Positions 47,301 through 57,293 of a DNA stretch of 64,000 bases are shown here, piece by piece. Made by a program: the position numbers and the translations under genes. Origin of the DNA: Corythucha ciliata (taxonomy: Eukaryota; Arthropoda; Insecta; Hemiptera; Tingidae); contig CM075939.1 of assembly GCA_038030265.1 (NCBI GenBank), positions 51,627,253 through 51,691,252 of the forward strand, written 5' to 3'. A model generated the notes under the pieces. That model saw nothing but the letters and a program-made list of their open reading frames with translations, had not been told where the DNA came from and did not search any database. The first letter of the stretch is position 1. Every line of letters starts with the position of its first letter.

Positions 47301-50300
47301 TTCCGGACTCGTAAATAGGGGGTAAAATGCCATCATTTTGCACACCTTTAGTGACTATGTTCTTCCGGTTGAATAGGGCTGTCGCTAGCTCTCGAACTAT
47401 AATGGTAATTGCGTGAATTTGCATCGGCATTGGCTTTTCAAAGCTTTATTGTTTACGTACACAAAAAAATCAATAAAACAACAATGGATTAAAAGTTTAG
47501 TCACCTTGGGTTCATCCCAAGCTTTAAAAGGAATAATTCAACGTACAGCTGGTTCGAAATTTGTATAATTGTGTACCGCCGTATGGGTCTGGGTTCAGGA
47601 ACTCGACAAAGAGTAGCAAAGAGGTGCCTTTACCCCGTGATGTACATTTATTATTTACAGTCCGACTCACCTTTCCCCAGGCCCGACGGCTTGCGGTAGC
47701 GTGTACACGAGCTGGCGCGGGGCTGGTCGCGAGGCTTCGGCCCTCCCTGCACGGATGCGCGTCCCTGACTCTGTGGACCCCCGACTCTGGCTGTGAACTC
47801 CACTCCGTCCCCCTGACTATAGAATCCCCCGGGTTTAATACTAAAACTCCGAGGACATGTTTGTAAAACCCTAAGAGTTGTGGGTAACAAGCAGTTTCCT
47901 CAAGGATTTGTTGACGCTATCGGGCTATTCTCTCCCGCTCGTCCCTGAGCTCGCCGGGTTCATTCACCGAGCGGCGAATAATTCCTCGGACCGAGCTCCT
48001 TTTCTCTATCGCTTAACAAAACGCCCTTTTTAGGGCGTTACAATTGAACTTATAGTACTATGGAGTCTCTTACGATTCTCTATTGCGAATTGGAACTTCC
48101 TCAGAAACAGGAAGTATTTTGAAAGTATTTTAATTTAGCACCCAAATTCAGTCCGAAAACTGTCTCAACGGCTATACAACCCGCGCTTTATGAATTTTCA
48201 GCTCGTGCAATAACCATATTATTGTGACTAATCAACCTTGACATTGTTGCTAAATTTTCAGATTTCATAGTTTAATGGATGATATGGGCGAGCTTTGCTG
48301 GGGAACGATTGTCCCAGTCGCCTGAATCAGTGACTGTGGTTTTAGGAGTGGACTGTACGATCAGATGACCGTATCTTTTAGCTTTATGGAGGGGGGGAAG
48401 GGTCTAAATTCCATGTTTCAACGTGAAATAGCAAGTTGTTTTCGGCCAATATGCTGACCTCAATGATGGCAAAAATGAATCGATTTGCTTTGTCGAGGCT
48501 CCCTCTCCGATTTCAGAGCAGGCAATCGCGCGGCCGAGGTCTGCGAGAAAGCTCGTGGGGCCCCTGAGCGGGGGAATAACAGTCGGCATCACACGAAGAA
48601 CCCCTTCATCTGTGTCCCACCGCGTATGTTAGAAAATCCCTTTGAATTTCCGGATACCCCGAATTTAGATTCCAGCCATTTTTGTGAAAGTCACGCAGGG
48701 GTCGGGTGGACGATTTTTATGGTTTATATTTATTTTTATGCCATCCAATTTTTAATTTTTTCTAGGATTTTTCGCTAGAATCGCTCTGGGGTCAACCTGT
48801 CCACATTTTTATGGTCTCTTTCTCAAAGTAGTCGCCGATTTTGATACGGTTGAGGTTTGTGAGTCTCTTACAAATCATGCTGAATCTGCAGACTTAGCTG
48901 GTCCCAGCGAAAACGAACTTGAGGGTGCAGCGCCCCCATTAAATCGGCCAAAATTGAGCGTTTATCGTAGCCCGCATGGGCTGAAGCCACCTCTCTCGAA
49001 CTGCTCATGGCTTATGGTTCGCGTCGTGGGTAAATTCTTAAGCACAATGCGTCTAGAAACGACCGATTGACTGAGTCAACCTTGCCATATTTTGTCAACC
49101 CAGCCAATGCCTAACTGAGTCGTGAGTCGAAAAACTGGCTTTCCAACTAATTCTGACGTTTTGGATGTCGTGAAACAGCTAAAGAGTATAGTGGGATGCA
49201 TAAATCGTTCGCATGGAACGGGGAACGGTCCACCGTTCTTCACAAGCCGTGACTACATTAGTACATTATCATTATTATAGGGGATTCACCGGAAGAAGAA
49301 TGGGTAGAGAGTGAGTGAGTGGGAGACAAGTTTTTTTGTGTGTGAGAGAGAGAGTAAGAGAGAGAGAGTAAGAGAGAGAGAGTGAGTGAGGGAGAAAGAG
49401 ATTGAGAGGGCTATTCAATGCAGGAAACAAAGGAATCACATTAAACACTTTTCATTTAGTTATTTACGATCTCCGTTTTTCATTTAAATTTGGGCTTTGT
49501 CCTTCCCTCATCTTATTTCAAGTCGAAAAACACGCCTCCCTTTCATTTTTTAAAATGGAAAACTAGTTTATTTCTTTTGTTTTTGTTGTTGTTCTTCTTG
49601 TTTCACATTCATCTTAAGTTCTGATTATTCTGTTTTTTCCTAGCTGTTGTTCAAGCCCTCCTTCCCTTTTCTATTTAAGAGTGGTTAAGAGGGCGGGCGG
49701 GCGGCTTTTCACAAAGTTTCAATTTCCTTTCCCTTCCCACCTCCTACCATCTACCATAAATTCGTCCTTCCGTTTAAAAAGAAAAAAAACTAATTTCGCG
49801 TGACGGTTTTTTTTTTTAATTTTTAGAGAGGGCATGTCAAGATCGACGCGCCGCCGACGCTCATCTTCTTTGGAGCGCGAGTGAGGCTCTCGTCTCGCAG
49901 TTAAAGGCGGGCGATGGTTGTAACAAAACGAAACCGTTGGCCGATGAAATTGTCGTTATTAAAAAAATTTCAGGTGAGTTTCAATTGATGGTGGTACGTA
50001 CCTGTGGGGGGGGGGGTATCTGTAGTTATCACGAGGGGGGAAGTGGTTGTTTCGACTCCTTGGCTCTTCCTCAAGTCTGAAAGTTATTAGAGAATGGATG
50101 TTGTGTGTAGAGTGGGGTCTGTGGAGGAGGGCATGTTTAAACAGATCCTGACCCTCCTGTTTTTGCCGAGGGGAAAGAAATATTCAAATAAAACGTCTAT
50201 CCTCCTTCAAATTATTCTCGCCCTAATTACGTTGTCCTTTTGATTTTATCCTTCGGCTTTTATATAAAATTCCTTGGGAGAAATTCCGTTGGAAAGCACA

Positions 50301-51210
50301 CGAGTTCAGGATGGCTCGCCGTGATAGAACGAATTCTTGCTAAAAATACTGCACACGGTCCGTACAAAAACTTGCTGTTTTTTTTTAGTGAAAAGTATTT
50401 CAGTTTAGTGAGATAAACAACTCGGGGAGTGAAGAGCAAGGTTTTTTTTTGTACATTTCACCATAGGTAAAACGTTTCTCCAGGGATGTTTAGAGAGTTA
50501 GTGATAAGGAAAAACCCAACCCTTTCCCCTGATCGGTTGTTCGCAGTTACATTAAAAGGGGTGATTTTAGATTATAAGGGCTGTAAAGAAATGAAAATTT
50601 TTTAATGTCTCTCTTTCGCAGGCGAGGAAGATAAGCTCGTCAAATCCGTCATCGAAGCGATTCCAAGAGAGGCGTCTGAGAAAGGTGTCTTTCCCGAAAG
50701 TGCGCTTCGCGATCGCTATCAAAATCTCGAGCGAGTCGCTAAACGGGTCGCTCTTCTCCCCGAGGGTGGAGCGTCGATGCCCGTCATGTTACTATCGTTT
50801 CTTCAATCGCTTTTCATAATCACACCGACGAATCCAATTCCTGCACACGAACTGAAAGATGGTCCCATCGAGCCGGAAGCGTTGAACACTTTCGAAATTC
50901 TTCAGAGAACCAGGTAAAATTTGAATGAGTGCATGAGAGAGAGTGGTTAGTAATACAAGACAGTGACGGAATAACAAGGGTTGTATTCTACAAATTTTAA
51001 CCCCTTTTATTCTTGTATCCGAACAAAACGCTTAGGTTTTACGTGGATCGTGGTGATTGGTATGCAGTTCTCCGCTATCTCAACCTACTCAAAGGTGCTC
51101 CTCGGGTTGTCGCTCAGGATTACTTGAACGAGCTGACAATTTTCCTCGAGACTAAACAGGCTGCGGATGTATTGCAGGCTCACGCCGCGTCCGCGAGTCT
51201 CTCGCAGTAA
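32307..51210 (+). CDS. MIC60: MIC60 / mitofilin (IMMT), core subunit of the mitochondrial MICOS complex
   Basis: Coding exons: 32307-32348, 32419-32522, 32607-32813, 32877-32992, 33066-33281, 33348-33486, 33556-33763, 33957-33977, 34040-34171, 40698-40926, 49827-49973, 50622-50913 and 51036-51210. They total 2028 nt (675 aa; human 758) and all phases agree. The N-terminus MFKHFNLPLRLLKK is basic, like a mitochondrial presequence. A glycine-containing membrane segment follows at about residues 55-72 (FYYSLSAVVIGTGAVVAYAK). Exons 4-10 are Lys/Glu-rich coiled coil. The C-terminal mitofilin signature is clear: HLLWSASEAL, AIPREASEKGVF, LRDRYQNLERVAKRVALLPE, LLSFLQSLFI, NTFEILQRTRFYVDRGDWYA, LLKGAPRVVAQDYLNE and LETKQAADVLQAHAASA. 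Known role: an inner-membrane protein that forms crista junctions with MIC19/MIC10 and contacts the outer membrane. Only the short exon 2 lacks conservation support; its ends were chosen by phase and open frame. Confidence 0.95.
33957..33977 (+). CDS. MIC60: MIC60 21-nt microexon
   Basis: The exon is preceded by TTCAG and followed by GTAAGT. It encodes KELSKLE in phase 0 between FS and TVTQAKLK, one heptad of the coiled coil. Skipping it would keep the frame and remove exactly one heptad, so regulated inclusion is possible. Confidence 0.75.
34531..35012 (+). other. Exon-like open stretches of unknown origin in MIC60 intron 9
   Basis: After an acceptor-like TTTATAG, a frame reads about 40 codons (PTRRARHKVPTRR... 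to RRNYLK-type basic sequence ending KFRREKLQ) up to CAG/GTGTGG. Two further open frames follow (to 34839 and to TGA at 35010-35012). The protein is basic, then Ser/Thr-rich, with no domain I recognise. It is likely part of an unclassified retroelement. A nested or alternative exon is not excluded. Confidence 0.3.
35051..35170. repeat. GC-rich inverted repeat in MIC60 intron 9
   Basis: CGAACGGGAACTGCC...GCGGACTGGTC (35051-35078) is mirrored by GACCAGTCCGC...GGTAGTTCGCGTTC (35143-35168) around a loop of about 65 bp. The DNA continuing to 35340 is GC-rich and resembles transcribed retroelement leader DNA, but no family can be named. Confidence 0.5.
35857..36165. mobile_element. About 309-bp MITE with AGGTCTGTTCGCG ends
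   Basis: AGGTCTGTTCGCG at 35857 is mirrored by CGCGAACAGACCT at 36153-36165. The interior has TACACT/AGTGTA words on both sides. The first ten bases, AGGTCTGTTC, are identical to the ends of the MITE at 55940-56062, suggesting one terminal family with different interiors. Confidence 0.65.
36724..36862. mobile_element. Truncated copy of the 24243 MITE family
   Basis: Starting after TA, AGGCCGGTCGTTCACTGG then GAAGCGTTTTCGAGCGGCGC and GACAATGAGCGTACAT match the left arm and centre of 24243-24432. The right arm is missing, so this is a 3'-deleted copy. Confidence 0.7.
36868..37085. repeat. Imperfect inverted repeat next to the truncated MITE
   Basis: TATCCTCAAGGATATAGAGG...CTCTCACAACA...GTCTACGTG on the left pairs with CACGTAGAC...TGTTGTGAGCG...CCCTGAGGATA on the right. 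Inner arms around 36945-37015 share GTCTTCAAGATGTATTGTCT and AGACAATAC words. It is probably another decayed small element. 37086-38690 shows nothing further beyond low-complexity runs. Confidence 0.5.
38700..39420. other. GC-richer unclassified block in MIC60 intron 9
   Basis: Composition shifts to about 50% GC compared with the flanking intron. The longest frame is 98 codons on the minus strand (38923-39219; ...DQHLPLLAQDLQLCRFAEW...), but no conserved domain is recognised. The sharp composition change suggests an inserted element. The rest of intron 9 (39421-40697) holds nothing I can assign. Confidence 0.35.
40927..44066. other. Left half of MIC60 intron 10, no gene recognised
   Basis: A/T-rich intron with G/C homopolymer runs (41552-41562, 43150-43161). 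43170-43440 carries scattered words of the R3 repeat (CTAGAAAC, TTTGGCCAAC). The phrase GGGCGTAGCCAGTAGGGGGACAGGG-type sequence near 43483 (first 20 bases only compared) resembles common transposon ends but has no mirrored partner. Confidence 0.35.
44067..44418 (-). pseudogene. Penelope-like retroelement remnant: GIY-YIG endonuclease domain
   Basis: The minus frame reads KDKKEMYKCSGVYRLTYGSC, then YYVGRTTR, a TGA stop, FSTRYKEHLRR, and on to IEGLLIHDELSRK before a TAA at 44067-44069. GVY and YYVG are the GIY and YIG motifs. The Arg of GRT is the usual catalytic arginine and TRYKEH is typical of the Penelope-type endonuclease. In Penelope elements this domain is C-terminal to the reverse transcriptase. 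No RT motif is visible upstream (44420-45000), so only the 3' end survives. One in-frame stop and the loss of RT make it a dead copy. The following minus ORFs at 43780-44026 may be its degraded 3' flank. Confidence 0.75.
45669..47394. mobile_element. Foldback-type element: inverted arms built of ~140-bp tandem repeats
   Basis: The ends CGAGAGCTGGCGACAG (45669) and CTGTCGCTAGCTCTCG (47379-47394) are inverted. The outer ~135 bp of each arm is about 90% identical in inverted orientation. Each unit starts near TTAACCGGAAGAACATAGTC and contains TGCCTGGGGCATTTGCCCTC. The left arm (to about 46378) has four units, at about 45813, 45955, 46096 and 46233. The right arm (from about 46396) has six in opposite orientation. 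The arms meet at a spacer of about 20 bp, ccggaagaacagagtcc, bounded by TTAATTAA. Unit types A, B and C alternate in the same order in both arms. No transposase is encoded; the ORFs only read through units. Confidence 0.85.
47395..48484. other. MIC60 intron 10, mixed block right of the foldback element
   Basis: 47560-48050 is GC-rich with a 101-codon plus-strand ORF (47561-47866) and an overlapping minus ORF. Neither has a recognisable domain. A small hairpin, AACGCCCT-TTTT-AGGGCGTT, lies at 48020-48039. It probably includes another unclassified element. Confidence 0.3.
48485..49070 (+). other. Unassigned open reading frames in MIC60 intron 10
   Basis: An ORF at 48485-48778 is followed by an ATG-less frame from 48765 to a TGA at 49068-49070 (102 codons). 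The second begins after a TTTTTTCTAG acceptor-like site and reads CPHFYGLFLKVVADFDTVEV..., then NRPKLSVYRSPHGLKPP. Codon use looks protein-like but no family is recognised. It could be a terminal exon of a nested gene or an old transposon protein. Confidence 0.3.
49337..49400. repeat. (GA)n-rich microsatellite
   Basis: Repeated GAGAGAGA blocks are interrupted by GTAA/GTGA, a compound GA/GTAA microsatellite about 430 bp upstream of MIC60 exon 11. Confidence 0.7.
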
Positions 51211-51323
51211 GAAGCCCTCTCGTCGTCCCAATTTCCTCCTAATCCCGTTAAACTTTGATGAAGTCGAAAATATACAGTTTTTGTCCTGGAAAAATACCTG
51301 TTTTAATTCGAGATATGCATACA

Positions 51324-51329
51324 AATAAA
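51324..51329 (+). promoter_or_regulatory. Candidate poly(A) signal of MIC60
   Basis: AATAAA lies 114 nt after the MIC60 stop codon, followed by a T-rich stretch at 51334-51343. Confidence 0.5.
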
Positions 51330-54300
51330 AAGTTGTTTTTTTCCTGTTCAATCATTTTTGTCCCTCTCACGTTTTTTCGAAAAGAAACATTGGCTCTAAT
51401 CGCCTTCTGTAGTAACTGGTGAAGTATGATTTTAGTTGTACAGAGACTTGTTGAAAAAATATATAATTTATTGTTATCGAGAAAAACTTTTGTGGCTAGA
51501 AACCAAATCAATTCTGTTATTACCTGACCTTTTGATCACAAAAGGATCGTTGCAACCTTTAGAAATCCTCCATCTCACCCCTCTCCACCAACGAAAAGTT
51601 CCCTACGGCCTTCAAAGAAACACGAGAATAATAGTTGAAACAAACAAAAAACTATCATTCCCTTTGACGTTGACCCCCCCTCCCCCCTAAGGACAGCATC
51701 ATGACACGTGTAGTCAAGTGAGCCGGGAAGTCGTACCTTTGTGTTTTGGCCTTTTTCTCATCGTTATCAACATCAACTCTCTCAAATTTGTTTCTCTGTT
51801 GGTCGCGGAGACAATCTTTGGCATAGAGAGAGGATCGCTTAGAAAATTGAAATGGGGTCGGGGTGGGAGCAAATTAACGGGTTGGGGGGGGGGGGACTTT
51901 TCAAATTTTTCAACGAGAAAGTCGGCCAACCGGAAAATGTTTTCCTGAGGGCCGAGTATTGCAGTTATGCGTATTTGTATTTTATATAATCCCTCCGGTT
52001 TAGCTAATCATGCACCGCTTCCCGGGAAAGGCCATCCCGGGAGCATTTTTCTACATTCTGTAGCGTCTTCGTCAACGCTTTTCACCGATTCTTTGGAGTC
52101 GAACTCCCAGTTAGTTTAAATATTCTACTTCTTCAACGAACAAAGAAACTTTACCACCCCCCTCCCCCTCCTATAACACCTTATTTTAGCCCAGACTCTG
52201 CGTGGAGTGACATCAATCAAGTTTAAGTTTTACGGCTTGCTTGAGGAGCGTCATCAAACTTATTAAATAATGTTCTAACGCATACCACAATTTATAATTA
52301 TAGCTTTCCCTTCGAGCGTTCTTTTATAAGCCTACTAAAATTTATTGTCGTGTAGGGAATCTATTTCGTCGTAAACTATGTCATTAATCATTTTGAGTTG
52401 ACCCGTTTTTGATACATAACTTTTGAGGTGAAGTGGTGAAAAAATAAAATTAGCGAGTATAACCGCACGGGAAAAAAACTTATGAAGAGAAGAACCTTCT
52501 GGGAGGGATGAGATAGGAAAAGTATGACTCCCCGTAGGGTGAATGTGGGGCAAATCTGGGCGACAGTTGTTTCTGATTTATGCTTGTCTGATTCGCTTTT
52601 GCCAGCAAGCACATGGACTGTGTAGGAAAAAGGAGAGGAGGGGTGGGGTTTGGTGGAAGTGGGTGTGTGGTGGTGGTGGTGGTCGTGGGGGGGGGGATAA
52701 TTTTAAACTAGGAATGAGGCAAAATTGATATTCGGTTAGAGGGTTGACAATGTTGTGGCGGGAGGAGTGGAAATGTGTTCAATGAAGAAGACTGACAACG
52801 AATAACGTTCCTCCTCTTCTTCCGCTATAAACCTCGTGCAGCTGAAGGGCGTTTGCTATTGAAAGAAAATCTTCTATTAGAAAAGACCGTGAAGAGTCAC
52901 GTTTGGCAAGATTTGTCGAGGTGAAAAGAACGGAAGAGCTTATTTTTCACTGAAATAACTCTCTTTCTTTTTTCACTCTCTTTAAGTCACACCGTCACAT
53001 TTGGGTGAAGAGAACAATTTAATTTGTCATTTAGATCTTTTTAACGTGTAGCAGCTACCCGAAGGGTCACAATGCTCCTTTCAAAATCTAGCGCAGCATA
53101 AATAAATCAAGCTAAACCTTACTGTTCCCTATAAATTCCCCACGCCCCGCCACGCCGCCCACAGATTCTCTAAAACGCAACCACAACGACCATTCTTCTC
53201 TGTTCACCACAGGAAACTACCAGCCTTTCGACCTTTCCAAAGAAAAAAAAAAGGCACTCCTCTCATGGGAGGTCTCACAAATGTTCAACATGCGTCCCTT
53301 TGAGATAAAAATCAAAGGGGTTCGAAGCTATTACAAGCTTTTTATCGGTCTAATTGCTTCGCCATATTCTTGAAGTGACTTTGTGCCTTATATGCTCGTT
53401 CGGTAACTGGAAACAACATAATTCGTGCAACGTGGGTATTTTCGCCATCGAGGATGAATGCGACATAGGTTTTTAGAATGACATAAAATTAATTATTTCT
53501 GAAAATGAAAGCGGTCCACCCACGTTGAAAATTAATTTCTTTCTCCTCTCCTACACTCTATTCGAACCCTAACAAACTACTCAACCTGCTGGGGCATTGT
53601 TCTAATAGGAAAAGAAGGGGAAGCTTTGTAAAAGGGTGGACTGTTTTATTTAAATTTCTCCGCGTCTGGTTTAACCCCCGCTCTTAATCGAAAACGACTA
53701 AAAATATTTTCACTTCGTTCATCTTGTTTTAAGAGAAGTTCCGAGCCGGTTTTTCAACGTGCATGTCGTTTATCGACCTGGGTCGTTAAAACAAACAAAA
53801 GGCGAACAACTCAAAAATATCAAGTTGACTAAACGCCTTGAAGCGACACCAGAAGATCTTTGGCGTTACACCGGTTTTATCTCTGTGTACGTGCCCTGCA
53901 ACGCTATTCCTTCAACGGTGTGATGGCTCCACGCGAGTCGGGCGATAACGCTGTGGAGAGTACCACATCAGTAGCCATATCGCGGAGCTGAGTTTTTTTT
54001 GTTTTTTTGTTTTAGTGCGCTCTCGCGCAAAAAAGGGGGAAGTAGATGAAATAGGGGGGGGGGGATTGAATAGAAAAGTTGTAAACAGAAAACAGATCAA
54101 TGAGAGAGGGACTAACTGAACACTCTACCGAAGCAAGCATGTGCCCCCGGCTTCGCGAAACATCCAAATCACTGTCGTTCGTTATGAAACAATTGTTGTA
54201 GTATTATTAGGAGTTATAAGCTTTATTAAGATAAAGGCTAATATAAAAAAGACTAAAAAAAAAAAAATTCATCTTTCGTTCCGACATATCACTACAGTAA

Positions 54301-54600
54301 AAGACGCACTTCCCTACCTCTGACACTGTTAAAAATGCCAGGATAAGTAAGTTGTCGGTGGTCTATGGGCGCCAACATCTCCATTTAGCAAGAGTAATGG
54401 CGGCTCAACCAAACATGGTTGGGAATATCCTTGGCAAGTCGCTAGACATGAAATCGACGTATTTTGTAGCCCTAAGTACAGGTGAAGCTGGTCTGTGGGT
54501 GGGATCACTTTCGTCTACAATTCGTCAAAGAGATCATGCCACAACTATACTTATTGTTAGTTTGTCCCTAAAGCCAAAATTGACGCGGACGGTCCATATA
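51330..54600. other. MIC60 3' flank, no recognised gene
   Basis: Low-complexity G and A runs are frequent (51884-51895, 52660-52697, 54052-54063). An ATG-less frame of 74 codons (53702-53923) and a short frame ending AVESTTSVAISRS at 53992 look open but match nothing. A CCCGGGA...TCCCGGG inverted word occurs at 52021-52042. Confidence 0.35.
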
Positions 54601-54629
54601 AGTACAGGGGCATTTTGTGTGTGGGAGCT

Positions 54630-54970
54630 CCAGGGTTGTCCCCATTACCAGCTTGTTGTGGCACGATAAATTTGGTGAAATCGACATGTTGGCGATCTGG
54701 CCCGATTGCTTGCATCGATTTTGGTATTTGGGGGTTCTAGGGATGTTTTAACCCGAGTTTTTGATTGTGGCTCGATCACTTACAGCGAAGTACAGCAGTC
54801 AACCGATCCCGCCCCCCAGTACATAATATCCTCCTGTATACGTTTGTCAACCGCATGAGTCGGTTTTCTGTCAGGACTCAGGAGTTCTTGGGATGTTACA
54901 ATCCGCGTCTGATTGTGACACGATTACTACGGCCAAATGTACATGCTAGTGATCCTGGCCTCAGGCCACC
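54630..54970. repeat. Diverged tandem repeat, ~100-160-bp spacing, about three units
   Basis: TTGTGGCACGAT (54656), TTGTGGCTCGAT (54764) and TTGTGACACGAT (54915) head corresponding blocks. Each block contains a GATC(T/C)GG or GATCC word about 45 bp later. GGTTCTAGGGATGTTTTAAC (54734) matches GAGTTCTTGGGATGTTACAA (54886). Overlapping ORFs at 54352-55133 read through this and carry no known domain. Confidence 0.5.
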
Positions 54971-55399
54971 TCCGCCTGCTCAGATGTCGACCGCTTACTG
55001 GACAAAATACATCTGTAGCAATATTGTGAGTTATCCTCCCCCTTGCGAGAAATTCGTAAGATTAGCTTTACAACCGGGTGGGCCGACGGAGGAATTGGTT
55101 ATTTTTATTTGTAACCTTCCAGAGAATCATTAATCCAACCGAAGTACGCCTCTGAAATTTTATAGTCAAATTACGGGCAATTACCCTGCTGAAACTGTCT
55201 ATCCAGTCAGGAAACTGTCACTTGGGCCACACGGAGTCTGAATTCCCGGTTAAAAATTGGCAAATTAGCGAAAAGAACGGACTATCCAAAACAACTAATA
55301 TTATTTTCCCACACAAAACCTAAAAGAGGCCGTTTATCAGCCTAAAAGCTACCGGCTAAAGAAAAGGAAATTTTACCCATGACTCGACAAGGCATCGCC

Positions 55400-55760
55400 A
55401 ATTCATTGTGTGCGTGTTTGGATCTACCAACATCAAATGTCGCGGATTTGGATCTACAAAAAAAATTTGCGGGTTTGGATCTAAAAACATCAAATTTCGT
55501 GGCTTACCTCCTTGAAAACGACTTTTGTGACGTTGGGTAAATAAGGAAACCATTTTGATCCTTTCCGCTTCGATAGAGAACGTTTCGTGGTTTTAACAGG
55601 GTCGAAGAGCTAAATTTAATGGGGTTGGGTCTGTGTATAACCCAATTTAGTAGATTTCGATGGCTTTAAAATCATATCGTGACGTTGGTTCTCACAATAC
55701 CTAATTTTTATTGTCTTTGGCTTAGAATCCGATCATAATTGGCCATTTGTCTTCTCTAAT
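55400..55760 (+). repeat. Degenerate ~30-bp tandem repeat, family R2, third locus
   Basis: AAATGTCGCGGATTTGGATC (55436), AAAATTTGCGGGTTTGGATC (55462) and CAAATTTCGTGGCTTACCTC (55492) follow each other every 27-35 bp, with weaker units on to about 55760. The motif is the same as at 29150-30850 but more diverged. Confidence 0.6.
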
Positions 55761-55939
55761 TCGTTTATTCGGGTAAGAGTAGTTTGTGCTCCAGAGTTGG
55801 TTTACTGGGTAGAATAGACCCCCCCCCCCACCGTGTTCGCGATCTTAACGTAAATGTTTGACCGAATTTGCTTTTAAGCTCGCCATTTGCCTCTAAACTT
55901 GCTATTTGTGACAACAAATTGCTATACAAAGGCAATTAT

Positions 55940-56062
55940 AGGTCTGTTCCAGCAAAGTGCTTGGAACATGTTCGGAGCAGACTCAACTTAAATTTTATTG
56001 GCTGGTCCCATGGCAACTTTGCTGCTCCGAACATGTTCTAAGCACCTTGCTGGAACAGACCT
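55940..56062. mobile_element. 123-bp MITE with AGGTCTGTTCCAGCA ends
   Basis: AGGTCTGTTCCAGCAA then GTGCTTGGAACATGTTCGGA is mirrored by TCCGAACATGTTCTAAGCAC and TTGCTGGAACAGACCT. Flanks are TAT on both sides (55937-55939 and 56063-56065). The arms are about 43 bp and close to perfect, suggesting a fairly young insertion. Confidence 0.8.
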
Positions 56063-57261
56063 TATGACTGTCACAATCATTACATGTGGCTATAACCACA
56101 ATTATGGCGTCGAAAGGGAATTATTTATAAGGGATGGGCACCTTTTACTTGGCATCCAAGTTTTCTCGAACATAATTGGTGGATTCTTGGATGCCACGTA
56201 TAACGTATACGATTTGATAGACCGGAGGGAGCGGGATTTCTACTACAGTGCTGCCATTTTAAGACCGCTCCCGACGCAGATTGCTGAAAAAGTTGTCATT
56301 TGCATGTGTTGTTACTTGTCAGGGCTTGCGAGCTTTTGGGTCTAACAAAGTTTTTTGAGATAAAATGTTAAAATGATGAGTTTCACGGCTAATAAGTATT
56401 TATAAGCGCTTTAGCATTATTAACGCCACGGCACGGTTGAATTGACGGGGGACAGGGTTTCCTTGTCTTAGTTATGTATCTAAAAACGCTTGAAAAGTCT
56501 CGATAAATAATTGTGACCATTTATTATATTTTTTGCCTGAAAATCCCTGCCTCATATAGCGGGTCAATTGGATTTTTGTTCCCGCCTCTCACCGGATTTT
56601 CTAGATGAAGTGAAGACTCCTAAATCCTAAAGTACGAACCTGTGGCGGAAACAATTTACCCGACACAATGTTGTATACAAAAATTTCATCCAAAAACTCC
56701 TATCCCGCATGGCACCAAGTGTCATGCGTGTCGTTGCCTACACATCCGTGCCTCGTTTCTCATATCAATTTTTTGTGCTCTTCTCTTTTCTTGAATGTAT
56801 AACAAGAAATACAACAAAATAAAACGAGAAAGAATCAACTGATAAGGCCGAATAAGGCAGCTGTAAGAAAAGCTGGGGGTCGAGCCAAGGTAGTCAAAGG
56901 CATCTCGAACTTCACAGAATGATAGGAAATGATGTCGGCAGTAATAATCTCGAGAAAAAATGTGAAAGGCATGGCAGGTGTGTGTGACAGCCACAACATG
57001 TGAGTATGAGCGCACTACTTGGGGTCTTGGGGTTGAGGAAAGTTAACTCGATTTTTAGGGAAAAACCCCTGTCATTTTCTCTGATAAAATGTTGGGCGGG
57101 GGTGAGGTGGATAGAACTGGCCATTTGTAAGTGGATTGCTAAAATGACTCTTCAGACTGAATCGCGAGATTTGGCTGCTCAACTGTCAGTAACTGTGGCG
57201 CGCGATATAGATAAATTGCCCTTTCCTTGACAGGTAAAACTGAAGGTAACATTACCACAGG

Positions 57262-57262
57262 A

Positions 57263-57289
<27 letters not shown>
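57262..57289. repeat. (GA)n microsatellite
   Basis: About 13 uninterrupted AG dinucleotides, followed by an A-rich tail. Confidence 0.8.

Positions 57290-57293
<4 letters not shown>

Noticed and set aside
48020..48039. Rho-independent terminator (GC hairpin near a T-run)
   Set aside because: Not meaningful in an animal intron. The stem is only 8 bp and the T run is the loop itself.
53702..53923. 74-codon open frame as an exon
   Set aside because: It has no ATG, no clear splice sites that fit a neighbour, and no recognised domain, so it is kept only as a note.
55998..56345. 115-codon ORF as a novel gene
   Set aside because: Its first third lies in the MITE at 55940-56062 and no motif is present in the rest.
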